DNA of 45,901 nucleotides from Oscillospiraceae bacterium (GCA_017435525.1 JAFSEW010000031.1:1-45901), one strand, 5' to 3'; positions 33,412-41,625 are shown, counted from the first letter of the stretch. Notes: generated from the letters alone by a model not told the origin. Made by a program: numbers and translations.

Positions 33412-34842
33412 TTACAGCAGTTCTTTGAGCAGGGCCTGACCGTCTGCGATAATCTGTTCGGCAACGCCGCCCTGATATCTGGAGGATCTGGCCTCGTAGC
33501 CGCCCTCATCAAAGGCACTTCTCATGGGGTAGTAACCCTCAGAGCCGTTGGTCAGTGCCATAGGCAGAATGCAGCGGTAGCCTTCGGTCTTTTTCAGTTC
33601 TCTGCCGATATCGGTGAAGGGTTCACCGGGAATACCGCAGAAACCGATGGGGCCGATCTTCAGGCCGGTCAGGGGCAATTGGAAGAAGTCCGGGCCGTTT
33701 TCCAGCTTGCACATACGCACAGCCTCAGCAACCACGGTGGTCAGCTCCATGGCGGTGTAGGGGATCAGATCATCCCGGCCTGCATCATGCAGTTCCTTGT
33801 ACTTGTGTGCCAGGGGAAGCTGCTCCGGCTTTGCCTTGTTGGCAGGTACCGTGACAACCTTTTCCATAACACGCAGCTCATCCACATCCACATACTCCAC
33901 CTTGTCATACACCTGCAGAATGGTGCCGCACAGAGCGCGGCCCACAAACCGTGCCATACCGTCCGACTTCATTTCGTTGTCGAAGGAAATCAGGGTGTCG
34001 TTCATGTCACCGCCGCAGGGATTCACATGGGTGCTGCCCACATCGCCCTCACAGCCGTTCAGGAACACGCACTTGACATCAGGAATGCATGCTTCAAAGG
34101 TACGGGCCATCCAACCGGGCCAGTCGGGAGAAATCTGATCCAGGTTGATGCAGTCGGCATGCAGGCCGTAGTTCATCAGCACAATGGTATCGGCATTTTC
34201 CCGGTCGAAACGAATCACATTCACCTGCTGATCCAATGTACCGATGGGGTAATCAATATTGGGATCGTTGATGGGAGGACAGGTCATGGTAGAGCCGTCC
34301 TTCATCTTGTAGCGGCGGATATACGCCACTCTCTCAGGTGCCTGACCGACACAGAAGCCCATCTTTGCAGCTTTCAGATCTGCCACAGCATAGGTAACCG
34401 CGTCACACAGCTTCTCACCCAGGAATTCCGCATACTCGTTGACCTTCCTGGCATCCGCCTCGAAATGATCGTCCAGCTTTGTATGAGGGCCGGTATGGGT
34501 GTGGGTGCTGTGAAGAATGATATTTTCAAATGGAACGCCGGTCTGCTCATGGATCTTCCGGCGGTACGCTCTGCATTCCGCAGCAGACAGGCCGCAGTTA
34601 TCCACGCTGATCAGAGCCACGCAGCCGGAAGCGTCATTGCGCTGAGCGGCTACATACCGTCCGGTATCAGGATTATACTTCTGGCATTCTACGGTTTTCT
34701 CATCCATTGCAAACACAACGGCATTGGCATAGATGTGATCCAGAATGCCGCTGGAGAATCTGGGCACATAATATCCCCGAACAGGAATTCCATGCTTGGG
34801 GTCAATGTTCACTCTGGAAAAACCCACTCGTAACTGCTTCAT
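33412..34842 (-). CDS. Neutral/alkaline ceramidase-like protein (second, divergent copy)
   Basis: Encodes 476 aa. ATG 34842 is preceded by GGGAGG 8 nt upstream. The start RVGFSRVNIDPKHGIPVRGYY, the LISVDNCG strand and HSTHTHTGPH (114-120) match the ceramidase N-terminal domain and its zinc site. NGCEGDVGSTHVNP corresponds to a later conserved block. It has no signal peptide. It differs widely from the protein at 11325-12839, so this is not a recent duplication. Its neighbours are a dipeptidase gene upstream and an MFS gene downstream; import and cleavage of an N-acylated compound is a guess. I see no clear promoter in the 117-bp gap before it. Confidence 0.75.
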   Translation of the reverse strand: MKQLRVGFSRVNIDPKHGIPVRGYYVPRFSSGILDHIYANAVVFAMDEKTVECQKYNPDTGRYVAAQRNDASGCVALISVDNCGLSAAECRAYRRKIHEQTGVPFENIILHSTHTHTGPHTKLDDHFEADARKVNEYAEFLGEKLCDAVTYAVADLKAAKMGFCVGQAPERVAYIRRYKMKDGSTMTCPPINDPNIDYPIGTLDQQVNVIRFDRENADTIVLMNYGLHADCINLDQISPDWPGWMARTFEACIPDVKCVFLNGCEGDVGSTHVNPCGGDMNDTLISFDNEMKSDGMARFVGRALCGTILQVYDKVEYVDVDELRVMEKVVTVPANKAKPEQLPLAHKYKELHDAGRDDLIPYTAMELTTVVAEAVRMCKLENGPDFFQLPLTGLKIGPIGFCGIPGEPFTDIGRELKKTEGYRCILPMALTNGSEGYYPMRSAFDEGGYEARSSRYQGGVAEQIIADGQALLKELL

Positions 34843-34959
34843 TTGTAATCCTCCCTACGCTTAGCCCTTTACGGAGCCTGCTCTCATGCCGCCCATGCGT
34901 TTTTCATGGGACAGTGCGTAAATACTTACCTGTCTGGCCGTCAGGAACACGGCTTTTCT

Positions 34960-36405
34960 TTATTTCTCTGCGAAGACCGCCGTAAACAGCGCCCAGAATT
35001 CAGGGACCCGGTCAATGTAAAGCAGTTCATTGGTTGTGTGGGCATTTTCCATAGGCAGGTTGATGGCAATGGCATCCATATCCGGGATCGCCGCCACAAT
35101 ATCTCCCACCTCAATGCCGCCATGCACAAACCGGTGCCCTGCGGGGTAGCCAAACAGTTCTTCGTGCTTTCTGTCAAACAGTTCCACCAGCTTGGAATTC
35201 GTCTGCATGGGCCAGCCGCCGTAATGCTTTCCGATGGTCCATGGGAAGCCCAGCAAGCGCAGCGTTTCTTCCGTCAGCTCTCCGTACTGGTCCCGGACAC
35301 TGTCCTCCACCGCACGAACGGCATATTCATAGTCCAGATAGCCCTCCGTCAGGCTGGCTTTCAGCACAGAGCCGGAACCCAGAACAATGGACTGGTCCTG
35401 CGCATCGCATTTTCTCAGCTCTGTCCGCAGCAGGAACAGCAGATTTTTTACCCGGATGCTGTCTGCCTCCGACAGCGCCTGCACACACCCCTCGCCCTGT
35501 TCGATCCGGCAGCACAGATCGGGGTCTGTCCGGGTATAGCGGCTGTTCAGCTTGGCAAACACTGCTTCCAGGGTCTGTTTCGCCTGTTCGTACTTCCCCG
35601 CAGGCACTACGATTTCCGCGTCACAGCAGGGAAAAATACTTCTGCTCCAGCACCGGAATCCGCAGAGCCGGAAGGGCATCTCCTTTCCCAGCAAATGCAG
35701 CATTTCACCTGCCACATTACCGGCGCAGGCCCGGTTCTTGTGGATATCCAGCCCTGCGTGGCCACCCAATCCGCCCCGGATCATGATCTTCACCACATCG
35801 CCGTCAGCTGCCCCCATGGGAAGCTGCTGCTGCACCACATGGGTAATGCTGCCCGCGGAAGAAACACAGAAATTATGGGTTCTGCCGGAATCGAAATTGA
35901 CCATGCGGCGGGATCTGATCTGGCTGAAATCAAACTTTCGCACACCGGCCATGCCCACCTCTTCCTGCACGGTAAAGAGCAGCTCCAGCGCCGGATGCTT
36001 CACCTGGGGGTCATCCACAAAGGACAGCATTGCCGCAATTCCGCCGCCGTCATCAGCGCCCAGGGTGGTGCCCGTTGCCCGGAGCTCGTTGCCCACCACC
36101 CGCAGCTGAATGGGATCTTTCAAAAAGTCAAAAGTTACCCCTTCGTCCGCGGCAGGCACCATATCCATGTGGCTTTGCAAAAGGTACGGCGGCACATCTT
36201 CGTAGCCTTCCGTTGCCGGAACCCGAATCAGCAGGTTATGCATCTCGTCCCGGACATATTCCAGCCCCCGCTCCCTGGCAAACTCCACCAGAAAATCGCA
36301 GAGCTTTTCTTCATGATAGGACGGATGCGGAATGCTGCAGATTCTTTGAAACCATTGAAAGAACAATTCCGGCTGGCAGTTTTCCAGCTCCTTCATCATT
36401 TCCAT
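34960..36405 (-). CDS. pepD: Aminoacyl-histidine dipeptidase (PepD, M20 family)
   Basis: Encodes 481 aa, the usual PepD size. Metal and catalytic blocks: LLQSHMDMVP (about 74-83), GTTLGADDGGGIAAML (about 111-126), TVQEEVGMAGVRKFD (about 144-158), and near the C-terminus FVHGGIEVG (PepD proteins usually read HGGLECG) and LPMENAHTTNELL. It cleaves unspecific dipeptides, including carnosine-type Xaa-His, in the cytoplasm with two metal ions. ATG 36405 follows GTGGAGGAACACC. It has its own promoter and probably feeds peptide-derived amino acids into metabolism. Confidence 0.93.
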   Translation of the reverse strand: MEMMKELENCQPELFFQWFQRICSIPHPSYHEEKLCDFLVEFARERGLEYVRDEMHNLLIRVPATEGYEDVPPYLLQSHMDMVPAADEGVTFDFLKDPIQLRVVGNELRATGTTLGADDGGGIAAMLSFVDDPQVKHPALELLFTVQEEVGMAGVRKFDFSQIRSRRMVNFDSGRTHNFCVSSAGSITHVVQQQLPMGAADGDVVKIMIRGGLGGHAGLDIHKNRACAGNVAGEMLHLLGKEMPFRLCGFRCWSRSIFPCCDAEIVVPAGKYEQAKQTLEAVFAKLNSRYTRTDPDLCCRIEQGEGCVQALSEADSIRVKNLLFLLRTELRKCDAQDQSIVLGSGSVLKASLTEGYLDYEYAVRAVEDSVRDQYGELTEETLRLLGFPWTIGKHYGGWPMQTNSKLVELFDRKHEELFGYPAGHRFVHGGIEVGDIVAAIPDMDAIAINLPMENAHTTNELLYIDRVPEFWALFTAVFAEK

Positions 36406-36445
36406 GGTGTTCCTCCACTTTCTTTCAGGTATTTGATAAGCAGAT

Positions 36446-36474
36446 TATATAAAATCCTGAAGATGAAATCAATC
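36446..36474 (-). promoter_or_regulatory. Promoter of pepD
   Basis: On the minus strand, TTGATT (36474-36469), 17-bp spacer, TATAAT (36451-36446), about 41 nt before the start. Confidence 0.68.
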
Positions 36475-36547
36475 CGCTCGATTTATTTTTCTGCGCGCCA
36501 GCCATGGCACGCAGAAAAAAGCGATCCCCCCGTCGAACTGTTGGCTC

Positions 36548-36576
36548 TTGACAAGCGTATCTTTCCATGCTATATT
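36548..36576 (+). promoter_or_regulatory. Promoter of the GntR/ABC/CPBP operon
   Basis: Consensus TTGACA (36548-36553), 17-bp spacer, TATATT (36571-36576), 36 nt before the regulator start. The -10 box forms the left edge of a large palindrome. Confidence 0.82.
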
Positions 36577-36602
36577 GTGTATATCGTATATACACAATAT
36601 AG
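36570..36602. promoter_or_regulatory. 33-bp perfect palindrome, operator of the GntR regulator
   Basis: Half-site CTATATTGTGTATAT (36570-36584), centre CGT, and its exact reverse complement (36588-36602). It covers the -10 box and transcription start of the GntR operon, the expected layout for autorepression by a dimeric YtrA-type regulator. Confidence 0.85.
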
Positions 36603-36611
36603 AGGTGCCAT

Positions 36612-36995
36612 ATGGATATCATGTTAAGCAATTCATCCGGCGAGCCGATCTATCAGCAGATCGTCACCCAGATCAAGGGTCATATTATGAGCGGTACGCT
36701 TGCGGCGGGGGACGCCCTGCCTTCCATGCGGCTGCTGGCCCAGCAGCTGCGCATCAGCGTCATTACCACCAAGCGGGCCTACGAAGAACTAGAGCGGGAT
36801 GGCTTCATTGAGAATTTTACCGGCAGAGGCTGTTTTGTCAGGCAGCAGAACCCGGAGTTCCTGCGGGAGGAAACCATCCGTCAGACGGAGGAACTGCTGC
36901 GCAAAGCCTGCGAAAGGGCGAAGCTCGGCAGCCTGACCCTGGAAGAAATGAAGGAAATGCTGGAACTGATGTATGGAGGAGATACGGATGCCTGA
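36612..36995 (+). CDS. GntR-family regulator, YtrA subfamily
   Basis: Encodes 127 aa. The winged helix domain fills about residues 1-75: PIYQQIVTQIKGHIMSGTLAAGD, LPSMRLLAQQLRISVITTKRAYEELERDGFI, GRGCFV. A short C-terminal helix (about 85-125) serves for dimerisation; there is no ligand domain of the FadR or HutC type. This short form is YtrA, which represses ABC transporter operons, in Bacillus in response to cell-wall antibiotics. ATG 36612 lies 5-6 nt after GAGGTG. The ABC ATPase start overlaps its end by 8 nt. Confidence 0.93.
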   Translation: MDIMLSNSSGEPIYQQIVTQIKGHIMSGTLAAGDALPSMRLLAQQLRISVITTKRAYEELERDGFIENFTGRGCFVRQQNPEFLREETIRQTEELLRKACERAKLGSLTLEEMKEMLELMYGGDTDA

Positions 36996-37866
36996 TTACG
37001 AAAATGCCATTGAAATCAAGGACTTGACTAAGAAATATGACGGATTCACCCTGGATTCCATTCGTTTCGCTGTCCCAAAGGGCTGCATTATGGGCTTTAT
37101 CGGTCAGAACGGCGCGGGCAAGACCACCACGATCCGGGCTATGCTGAACATCATTCAGACCGATGGCGGCACCATCAATATGCTGGGTCTGGATCACATC
37201 AAAGACGAGTACGCCATCAAGGAGCAGATTGCCGCAGTCTTTGACGAGCTGCCCTTCCATGAGAGTTTCACCGCCAATCAGGTGAATACCATGTTCAAGG
37301 GGCTTTACGGAAACTGGAACGAGGAGCAGTTTTTTGCCTATCTGGACCGTTTCAGCCTGCCCCGGAAAAAGAAGCTGAAAAAGTTCTCCAAGGGCATGAA
37401 AATGAAGCTGCAAATCGCCACTGCCCTGTCCCATGGAGCCAAGCTGCTGATCATGGACGAGGCTACCACAGGTCTTGACCCGGTGGTGCGCAATGAGATT
37501 CTGGATATTTTCCGGGAGTACATTCAGGACGAGAATAACAGCATCCTGATGTCCAGCCACATCACCAGCGATCTGGAAAAGATTGCCGACTGTGTCACTT
37601 TCATCGATAAAGGCAAGATCCTGCTGACGGGCTTCAAGGACGAGATTCTGGAACACCACGCGGTTTTGAAATGCACCAAAGCAGATTTCAAAGCCATCCC
37701 CGCCGGGGACTACATCAGCGCCCGGATAAATGACTTTGGGGCCGAATTGATGGTGGCGGATATTTCTGCCGCCAAAAGGCAGTATCCCGACTTCACCTTC
37801 GACCGCACTACCCTGGAAGAGATCATGCTCTTCTATGTCAATCAGGGGAAGAAGGTGTGGCAGTGA
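36988..37866 (+). CDS. ABC transporter ATP-binding protein (YtrB-like)
   Basis: Encodes 292 aa. ATG 36988 is chosen because GGAGGAG lies 7 nt upstream and inside the regulator gene; a start at 36973 lacks a ribosome site. Walker A GQNGAGKTTT (about 39-48), signature KFSKGMKMKLQIATAL and Walker B LLIMDEATTGLD, then a SSHITSD switch. The C-terminal 70 residues are those seen in exporters of the ABC-2 type. It works with the two ABC-2 permeases encoded just downstream, presumably to export or relieve a membrane-active compound. Confidence 0.94.
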   Translation: MPDYENAIEIKDLTKKYDGFTLDSIRFAVPKGCIMGFIGQNGAGKTTTIRAMLNIIQTDGGTINMLGLDHIKDEYAIKEQIAAVFDELPFHESFTANQVNTMFKGLYGNWNEEQFFAYLDRFSLPRKKKLKKFSKGMKMKLQIATALSHGAKLLIMDEATTGLDPVVRNEILDIFREYIQDENNSILMSSHITSDLEKIADCVTFIDKGKILLTGFKDEILEHHAVLKCTKADFKAIPAGDYISARINDFGAELMVADISAAKRQYPDFTFDRTTLEEIMLFYVNQGKKVWQ

Positions 37867-38585
37867 GGAAGAAGGCTTCTTTTCCGGCACTGCTGTACCG
37901 TGAGCTGCTCCTGTGCCGAAAGTCACTGATGACCTATATGGTTTCAACGCTGATTTTTACCATGATGCCGATTCTTGTGATTCTCAGCCTGCGCTATGGC
38001 AATCTGGCTATGCTGCCGGAATATATCGTAGCGGATATCCGGGCCAACAATGACCTGATGCTGACGCTGTATGCGGTGATCTGCCCCAGTATGCTGGTAA
38101 TGGCCGTTGCGGAATCCGCTGTTTTCGATACCCAAATCAAATGGGACCGCTTCCGCAGAAGCACGCCTGTGAAGCCTGCCCGGATGGCCCTTGCCAAGTA
38201 TGCGCTGTTTGTGATCCTGCTGCTTGCGTCTGTGGTGATTTCCATTGCCGTGATGGTGCTGTGCCATGGACTGCTGGGGACACCTGTGCTGAAAACAGAT
38301 ATTGCTGTCATACTGGCAATCATCACGCTGACTACTTTGATGTGCGTGCTGTCGCAGGTGTTCATCATGCTGTTTCGCAGCGTGGACAAGGGTATGTTGG
38401 CAATGATTGGCTGTATAGCGGCGGTCATTTTTCTGCTGCCTGAGAAATGGAAAGCAAATCTTTCCTTTGACCGGATGCTCAGAGCCGCGGAAGCTCTGTT
38501 ACCTCTGACGCCTGTCGTCCTCATGGGCATCCTGCTTCTTGGCGTCGTGCTGACCACAGTCATCTATGCAAGGAGGGAGAAATAA
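37863..38585 (+). CDS. ABC-2 type permease 1
   Basis: Encodes 240 aa. GTG 37863 is preceded by AAGG at 7 nt and overlaps the ATPase stop (GTGA); an alternative GTG at 37857 is too close to that site. Six hydrophobic segments are visible (about 20-40, 57-78, 103-125, 131-160, 165-190, 205-233), with a KWDRFRRSTPVKP cytoplasmic loop typical of the ABC-2 fold. It is coupled to the next gene by a one-base overlap (TAATG). Confidence 0.85.
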   Translation: MRKKASFPALLYRELLLCRKSLMTYMVSTLIFTMMPILVILSLRYGNLAMLPEYIVADIRANNDLMLTLYAVICPSMLVMAVAESAVFDTQIKWDRFRRSTPVKPARMALAKYALFVILLLASVVISIAVMVLCHGLLGTPVLKTDIAVILAIITLTTLMCVLSQVFIMLFRSVDKGMLAMIGCIAAVIFLLPEKWKANLSFDRMLRAAEALLPLTPVVLMGILLLGVVLTTVIYARREK

Positions 38586-39280
38586 TGGCAGGTCTGATGT
38601 ATAAAAACTTCCTCTTGTACCGGGTGGAGCTGATAGTAATCGGTGTTATGCAGCTGTTTATTTCCACAACCGTTCTGCTGACCGGAATCGCAGAAATCGG
38701 CAGTCCGGAAGGAACGCTGCTGCTGTACGGATGTATGTTCCTGATCATCGGATATATGGAAAGCGGCCTGTTTGCGCCGGACGAAAAACAGTTCGCACGG
38801 AACTTTCTGATTGCTGCGCCAACCGGAGCTGCGGGACATGTCCGGAGCAAGTACTTGTTTTTGCTGCTTGTAAATTTGGGTGTGCTGATCTGCTGTTTTC
38901 TCACCGATACCGTGGTCTTTGCGCTGACCGGGGACGAAAACACCATGACCGGTGTGATGCTGGTGCTGCTGTTTGCCATTGGGCTGATTATGGATGCCCT
39001 GTCCCTGCCCTTTATCATCTATTTCGGTACGAATTACGGTCTGAACGCCAAGGCATCGGCACTGGGTGTGCTTCTGCTGCTGGCGCTCCTGTATGCGCTG
39101 TTCGGCGATATTTCCTATTTCCTGAGCAATGATTTTATGACGGCGTTGAAAAAGCTCTTTGAAGATAGTAATGTGCTGCTGATGCTGGGTTTGCTGCCCT
39201 ATGCCGGGGGACTGCTGTACTGGCTTTCCTGCAAACTGTCCGAGGTGCTGCTGCGAAAGGGGGCGGAAAACTATGAATGA
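38585..39280 (+). CDS. ABC-2 type permease 2
   Basis: Encodes 231 aa with six hydrophobic segments. Starts MAGLMYKNFLLYR and carries a FAPDEKQFARNFLIAAPTG loop, common in ABC2_membrane_5-like permeases. ATG 38585 follows GGAGGGAGAAATA. Together with permease 1 it gives the heterodimeric membrane part of the exporter. The CPBP protease gene starts 8 nt before its end. Confidence 0.85.
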   Translation: MAGLMYKNFLLYRVELIVIGVMQLFISTTVLLTGIAEIGSPEGTLLLYGCMFLIIGYMESGLFAPDEKQFARNFLIAAPTGAAGHVRSKYLFLLLVNLGVLICCFLTDTVVFALTGDENTMTGVMLVLLFAIGLIMDALSLPFIIYFGTNYGLNAKASALGVLLLLALLYALFGDISYFLSNDFMTALKKLFEDSNVLLMLGLLPYAGGLLYWLSCKLSEVLLRKGAENYE

Positions 39281-40163
39281 CCGGAAAATGACGGTGCTTC
39301 GCCTTGTGATTTTCTGCGTTCTGGCGTTTGTTCCCTTCTGGATCATCCTGCCTGCGATGAACGCGCATTTCGGAGAACCGGTGTATATGAGCGAAGCAGC
39401 TCAGCCTGCCGTGTATGCGCTGGGTTTATTCGGAATGCTGATTCCCTCGGTGGCGCACCTGATTACCAGACTGGTGACGGGAGAAGGATTCCGGAATACT
39501 TATCTCGGAGTGAATATCAGAGGAAACGGAAAATGGTATCTGGCTTCCGTGTGGGTGAAGCTGGCGGAAAGTGCCATCGGCGCGCTGCTGATCTGGCGGC
39601 TTTTCGCAGGCGAGCTTTCCTTCCGGGAGGCTTTTCCCCTGGACGACCCCAAGGCGCTGACAGGTATGCTTCTGTTGCAGCTTGCTTTCACGCTGGTTGT
39701 GTTTTTTCCCGCTTTCGGTGAGGAATGGGGCTGGCGGGGTTACATGATGCCAAAACTGCTGCAGCTGATGCCCAAATGGGCCGCTGTCCTTCTGGGCGGT
39801 GTCCTCTGGGGTCTGTGGCATGCCCCTCTGACCGTTGCAGGGCACAACTTCGGCGTGGATTATGTGGGATATCCCTGGGTCGGCATCGGAGAAATGTGCC
39901 TCATGTGCGTGCTGATCAACGCATTTCTGACGCTGTTGACAGAGAGAACCAAAAGCATCTACCCCGCCTCCTTCTGCCACATGGTCAGCAACAATATCGG
40001 CTCCGAGGTGCTGATCCTGCTCGCAGGCAGCGATGCTTTGACCACCGCAGTCGATCAGTCCCAAGGCTCCACATTTTTCAGCACCTATGTCCCGCTCCTG
40101 CTCATTACGGCTGTTATCAGCATGATGCTGTTGCGAAAGCCCAATGCAGAAATAACTTCATAA
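39273..40163 (+). CDS. CPBP-family intramembrane glutamic protease (Abi family)
   Basis: Encodes 296 aa with about eight membrane helices. ATG 39273 follows AAAGGGGGCGG. The three CPBP motifs are present: EEWGWRGYMMPKLL (catalytic Glu-Glu, Arg), LLWGLWHAPL (His) and FCHMVSNNIG (His, Asn). Such proteases occur near bacteriocin and ABC exporter genes and are tied to peptide processing or self-immunity. Being last in a YtrA-type operon, it may act in defence against a membrane-active peptide (inference). A terminator follows. Confidence 0.92.
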   Translation: MNDRKMTVLRLVIFCVLAFVPFWIILPAMNAHFGEPVYMSEAAQPAVYALGLFGMLIPSVAHLITRLVTGEGFRNTYLGVNIRGNGKWYLASVWVKLAESAIGALLIWRLFAGELSFREAFPLDDPKALTGMLLLQLAFTLVVFFPAFGEEWGWRGYMMPKLLQLMPKWAAVLLGGVLWGLWHAPLTVAGHNFGVDYVGYPWVGIGEMCLMCVLINAFLTLLTERTKSIYPASFCHMVSNNIGSEVLILLAGSDALTTAVDQSQGSTFFSTYVPLLLITAVISMMLLRKPNAEITS

Positions 40164-40169
40164 ACACAA

Positions 40170-40219
40170 AAAGGACTGATTCGCCGATACGCAATTGTAT
40201 CAGCAAATCAGTCCTTTTT
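40170..40219. terminator. Bidirectional terminator between the CPBP and SLOG genes
   Basis: Arms AAAGGACTGATT and AATCAGTCCTTT, with an internal second palindrome (GATACGCAATTGTATC), end in TTTTTT on the plus strand and TTTTTGTG on the minus strand. It overlaps the last codons of the minus-strand gene. Confidence 0.85.
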
Positions 40220-40658
40220 TGGATTCTCCTAAATTGGTAGTTGAAATTCCTTTTTTCTGAGCATACTCCATCAAGTCCCGTGCGTTGCTTGCCGGATGCC
40301 ATGCGTAGGCAATGAGATAGTCCACATGATCGACCATGTAGCGGTTGGCCCGGGTAATAGCCAGTCTGCGCGGCACTTTCTCCATGCCCGGAGGGTAGAA
40401 AGTGTTGTCAAACCCTTGTGGCAGTTCCAACGGCCGCTCTGCCGGGTGGTATGGAATCAGCATGGATAGGGTTATTCCCGGATACCGCTCCTTTGCTGCA
40501 ATCACAGCTTTTGCAGCCATGTGGTCAAAACTGCCGTAATTGCCAACGATGAACTCTGTGACACCATGCTCCACAATGTGCTGCTCTATGGCTTCCGTTA
40601 ATGCTGGCAGCGCTTCTGATGAAGCTTCTCTATGACCGATAAAGAAACAGCTTTTCAT
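40200..40658 (-). CDS. SLOG-domain-like protein (YpsA/DUF1273 type)
   Basis: Encodes 152 aa. ATG 40658 is preceded by GGTGATAAT; an upstream GTG at 40673 adds only five residues. The start CFFIGHREAS, the NYGSFDHMAAKAVIAAKERYP segment and DYLIAYAWHPASNARDLMEYAQKKG follow the Rossmann-like SLOG fold, which binds nucleotides or nucleotide-derived ligands and occurs in YpsA, DprA and defence-linked sensors. It is divergent from a small XRE regulator with shared operator-like sites. Its cellular role is unknown. Confidence 0.75.
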   Translation of the reverse strand: MKSCFFIGHREASSEALPALTEAIEQHIVEHGVTEFIVGNYGSFDHMAAKAVIAAKERYPGITLSMLIPYHPAERPLELPQGFDNTFYPPGMEKVPRRLAITRANRYMVDHVDYLIAYAWHPASNARDLMEYAQKKGISTTNLGESKKGLIC

Positions 40659-40691
40659 ATTATCACCGACCAAAAGATTGTCTAATTTATT

Positions 40692-40768
40692 AAGTGGACC
40701 AGAACCAGTCCCATTATATCATAGCTAACTAATAAAATAAACCCGAATGGACCAAATTAAGTCCACTT
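40692..40768. promoter_or_regulatory. Shared operator-like sites between the SLOG and XRE genes
   Basis: AAGTGGACCA (40692-40701) recurs as TGGACCA (40748-40754) and, inverted, as GTCCACTT (40761-40768). The minus strand has TATAAT (40718-40713) for the SLOG gene, with the first site just downstream of its start point. The other two lie in the XRE leader, ending 11 nt before its ATG. The layout suits repression of both genes by the XRE protein. Confidence 0.55.
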
Positions 40769-40779
40769 GGGGTGTTAGT

Positions 40780-41022
40780 ATGGAACAGAAAATCAAGCAA
40801 GATATTCATATCGGTAGGAATATCAGAAAAATCCGCAAAGCGCAAAAGCTGGGTCAAACGGATCTTGTTCGTATACTTCAGATTGATGGTTGTGACATGA
40901 CCCGTGAATGTCTTGTAAAAATAGAGCGTTGTACGCAGCATATCCAGGCATCACAGCTGCAGGCAATTAAGAAAGCATTGAATACAACCTATGATGCGTT
41001 AATAGATGGAATTGAAGAATGA
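40780..41022 (+). CDS. Small XRE-family regulator
   Basis: Encodes 80 aa. ATG 40780 has GGGGTG 6 nt upstream; an upstream in-frame ATG would begin inside the operator-like sequence. One HTH domain: IGRNIRKIRKAQKLGQTDLVRILQ, then MTRECLVKIERCTQHIQASQLQAIKKALNTTYDALI. There is no ligand domain. It probably represses itself and the divergent SLOG gene. Its AT-richer codons differ from most neighbours, which may hint at acquisition. Confidence 0.82.
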   Translation: MEQKIKQDIHIGRNIRKIRKAQKLGQTDLVRILQIDGCDMTRECLVKIERCTQHIQASQLQAIKKALNTTYDALIDGIEE

Positions 41023-41024
41023 AA

Positions 41025-41065
41025 AAACCGCCTGCATGAGTGTTTGATGCTCACGCAGGCGGTTT
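41025..41065 (+). terminator. Hairpin after the XRE gene
   Basis: An 11-bp GC-rich stem (AAACCGCCTGC / GCAGGCGGTTT) with internal pairing (TGAGTGTTTGATGCTCA). The T tract is short, so it may be a weak terminator. Confidence 0.6.
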
Positions 41066-41164
41066 ATGAATGGTACCAAACGATGAAAAATCGTATTGCT
41101 ATGTAAAATTAGGTTTTTACAAAGAATAATGCACTTCTATAGGTTCGGATTATTCTCCTTTGAC

Positions 41165-41411
41165 ATACCGGAAGGGACTCGTTTGCATTTCTGCCCCTTG
41201 GGCAGAAATGGAGGTAGCCACCAGTGTTTACACTGGTGGCAGCAATATGCCACCGGCAGCGCATGAAATAAAAATGGATAGCCGCCAACAGGCGTACCGC
41301 CTGCCGTCGTCCATCCATGGACTCTCCCACGGGCTAAGAAACATGCCCCCGGCATGTTTCTTACACCAGTGTGCGCACTGGTGCCGCCCTTTCGAGTCCC
41401 TTTCCGGGTAG
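41165..41411. repeat. Hairpin-rich element bounded by inverted tRNA-3'-end-like sequences
   Basis: The ends ACCGGAAGGGACTCG (about 41166) and CGAGTCCCTTTCCGGGT (41393-41409) are inverted copies of the tRNA-Arg acceptor/T-arm sequence nearby. Between them are perfect hairpins: CATTTCTGCC/GGCAGAAATG (41186-41210), GCCACCAGTG/CACTGGTGGC (41217-41240), AAGAAACATGCC/GGCATGTTTCTT (41336-41362) and CACCAGTG/CACTGGTG (41364-41383). The second and fourth share their stem sequence. I see no convincing gene; the short frames here are low-complexity products of the palindromes. With the XRE hairpin it accounts for the 425-bp gap before tRNA-Arg. Confidence 0.65.
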
Positions 41412-41412
41412 C

Positions 41413-41446
41413 AAAAAAGCAGATACCCAAATGGGCATCTGCTTTT
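41413..41446 (-). terminator. Terminator of tRNA-Arg
   Basis: The stem AGCAGATaCCC / GGGcATCTGCT has one mismatch, with T runs on both strands (symmetrical). On the minus strand it starts right after the tRNA CCA end. Confidence 0.85.
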
Positions 41447-41447
41447 T

Positions 41448-41523
41448 TGGTACACCGGAAGGGACTCGAACCCCCAACCCTCGGAACCGGAATCCGATGC
41501 TCTATCCATTGAGCCACCGGTGC
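41448..41523 (-). tRNA. tRNA-Arg (anticodon CCG)
   Basis: 76 nt including an encoded CCA. On the minus strand the acceptor stem is GCACCGG / CCGGTGT (one G-T pair) with discriminator A. The anticodon arm is TCGGA-TTCCGGT-TCCGA, giving anticodon CCG, which reads CGG. The T arm is TTGGG/GGTTCGAGTCCC. A minus-strand reading frame across this gene is only its shadow. Confidence 0.95.
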
Positions 41524-41625
41524 ATGTGCTTAACAGCTTGCTTATTATAGCAAGGTTTCTCCGGTTTGTAAAGGGGGGATTTTGAAAAATCGTCCCTTTC
41601 TTTCCCTGTTCTTTCGGGAAAACTG

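Noticed and set aside
41137-41517. Minus-strand frame that could encode a 126-aa protein.
   Set aside because: Its N-terminus is a translation of tRNA-Arg and the rest translates the hairpin element.
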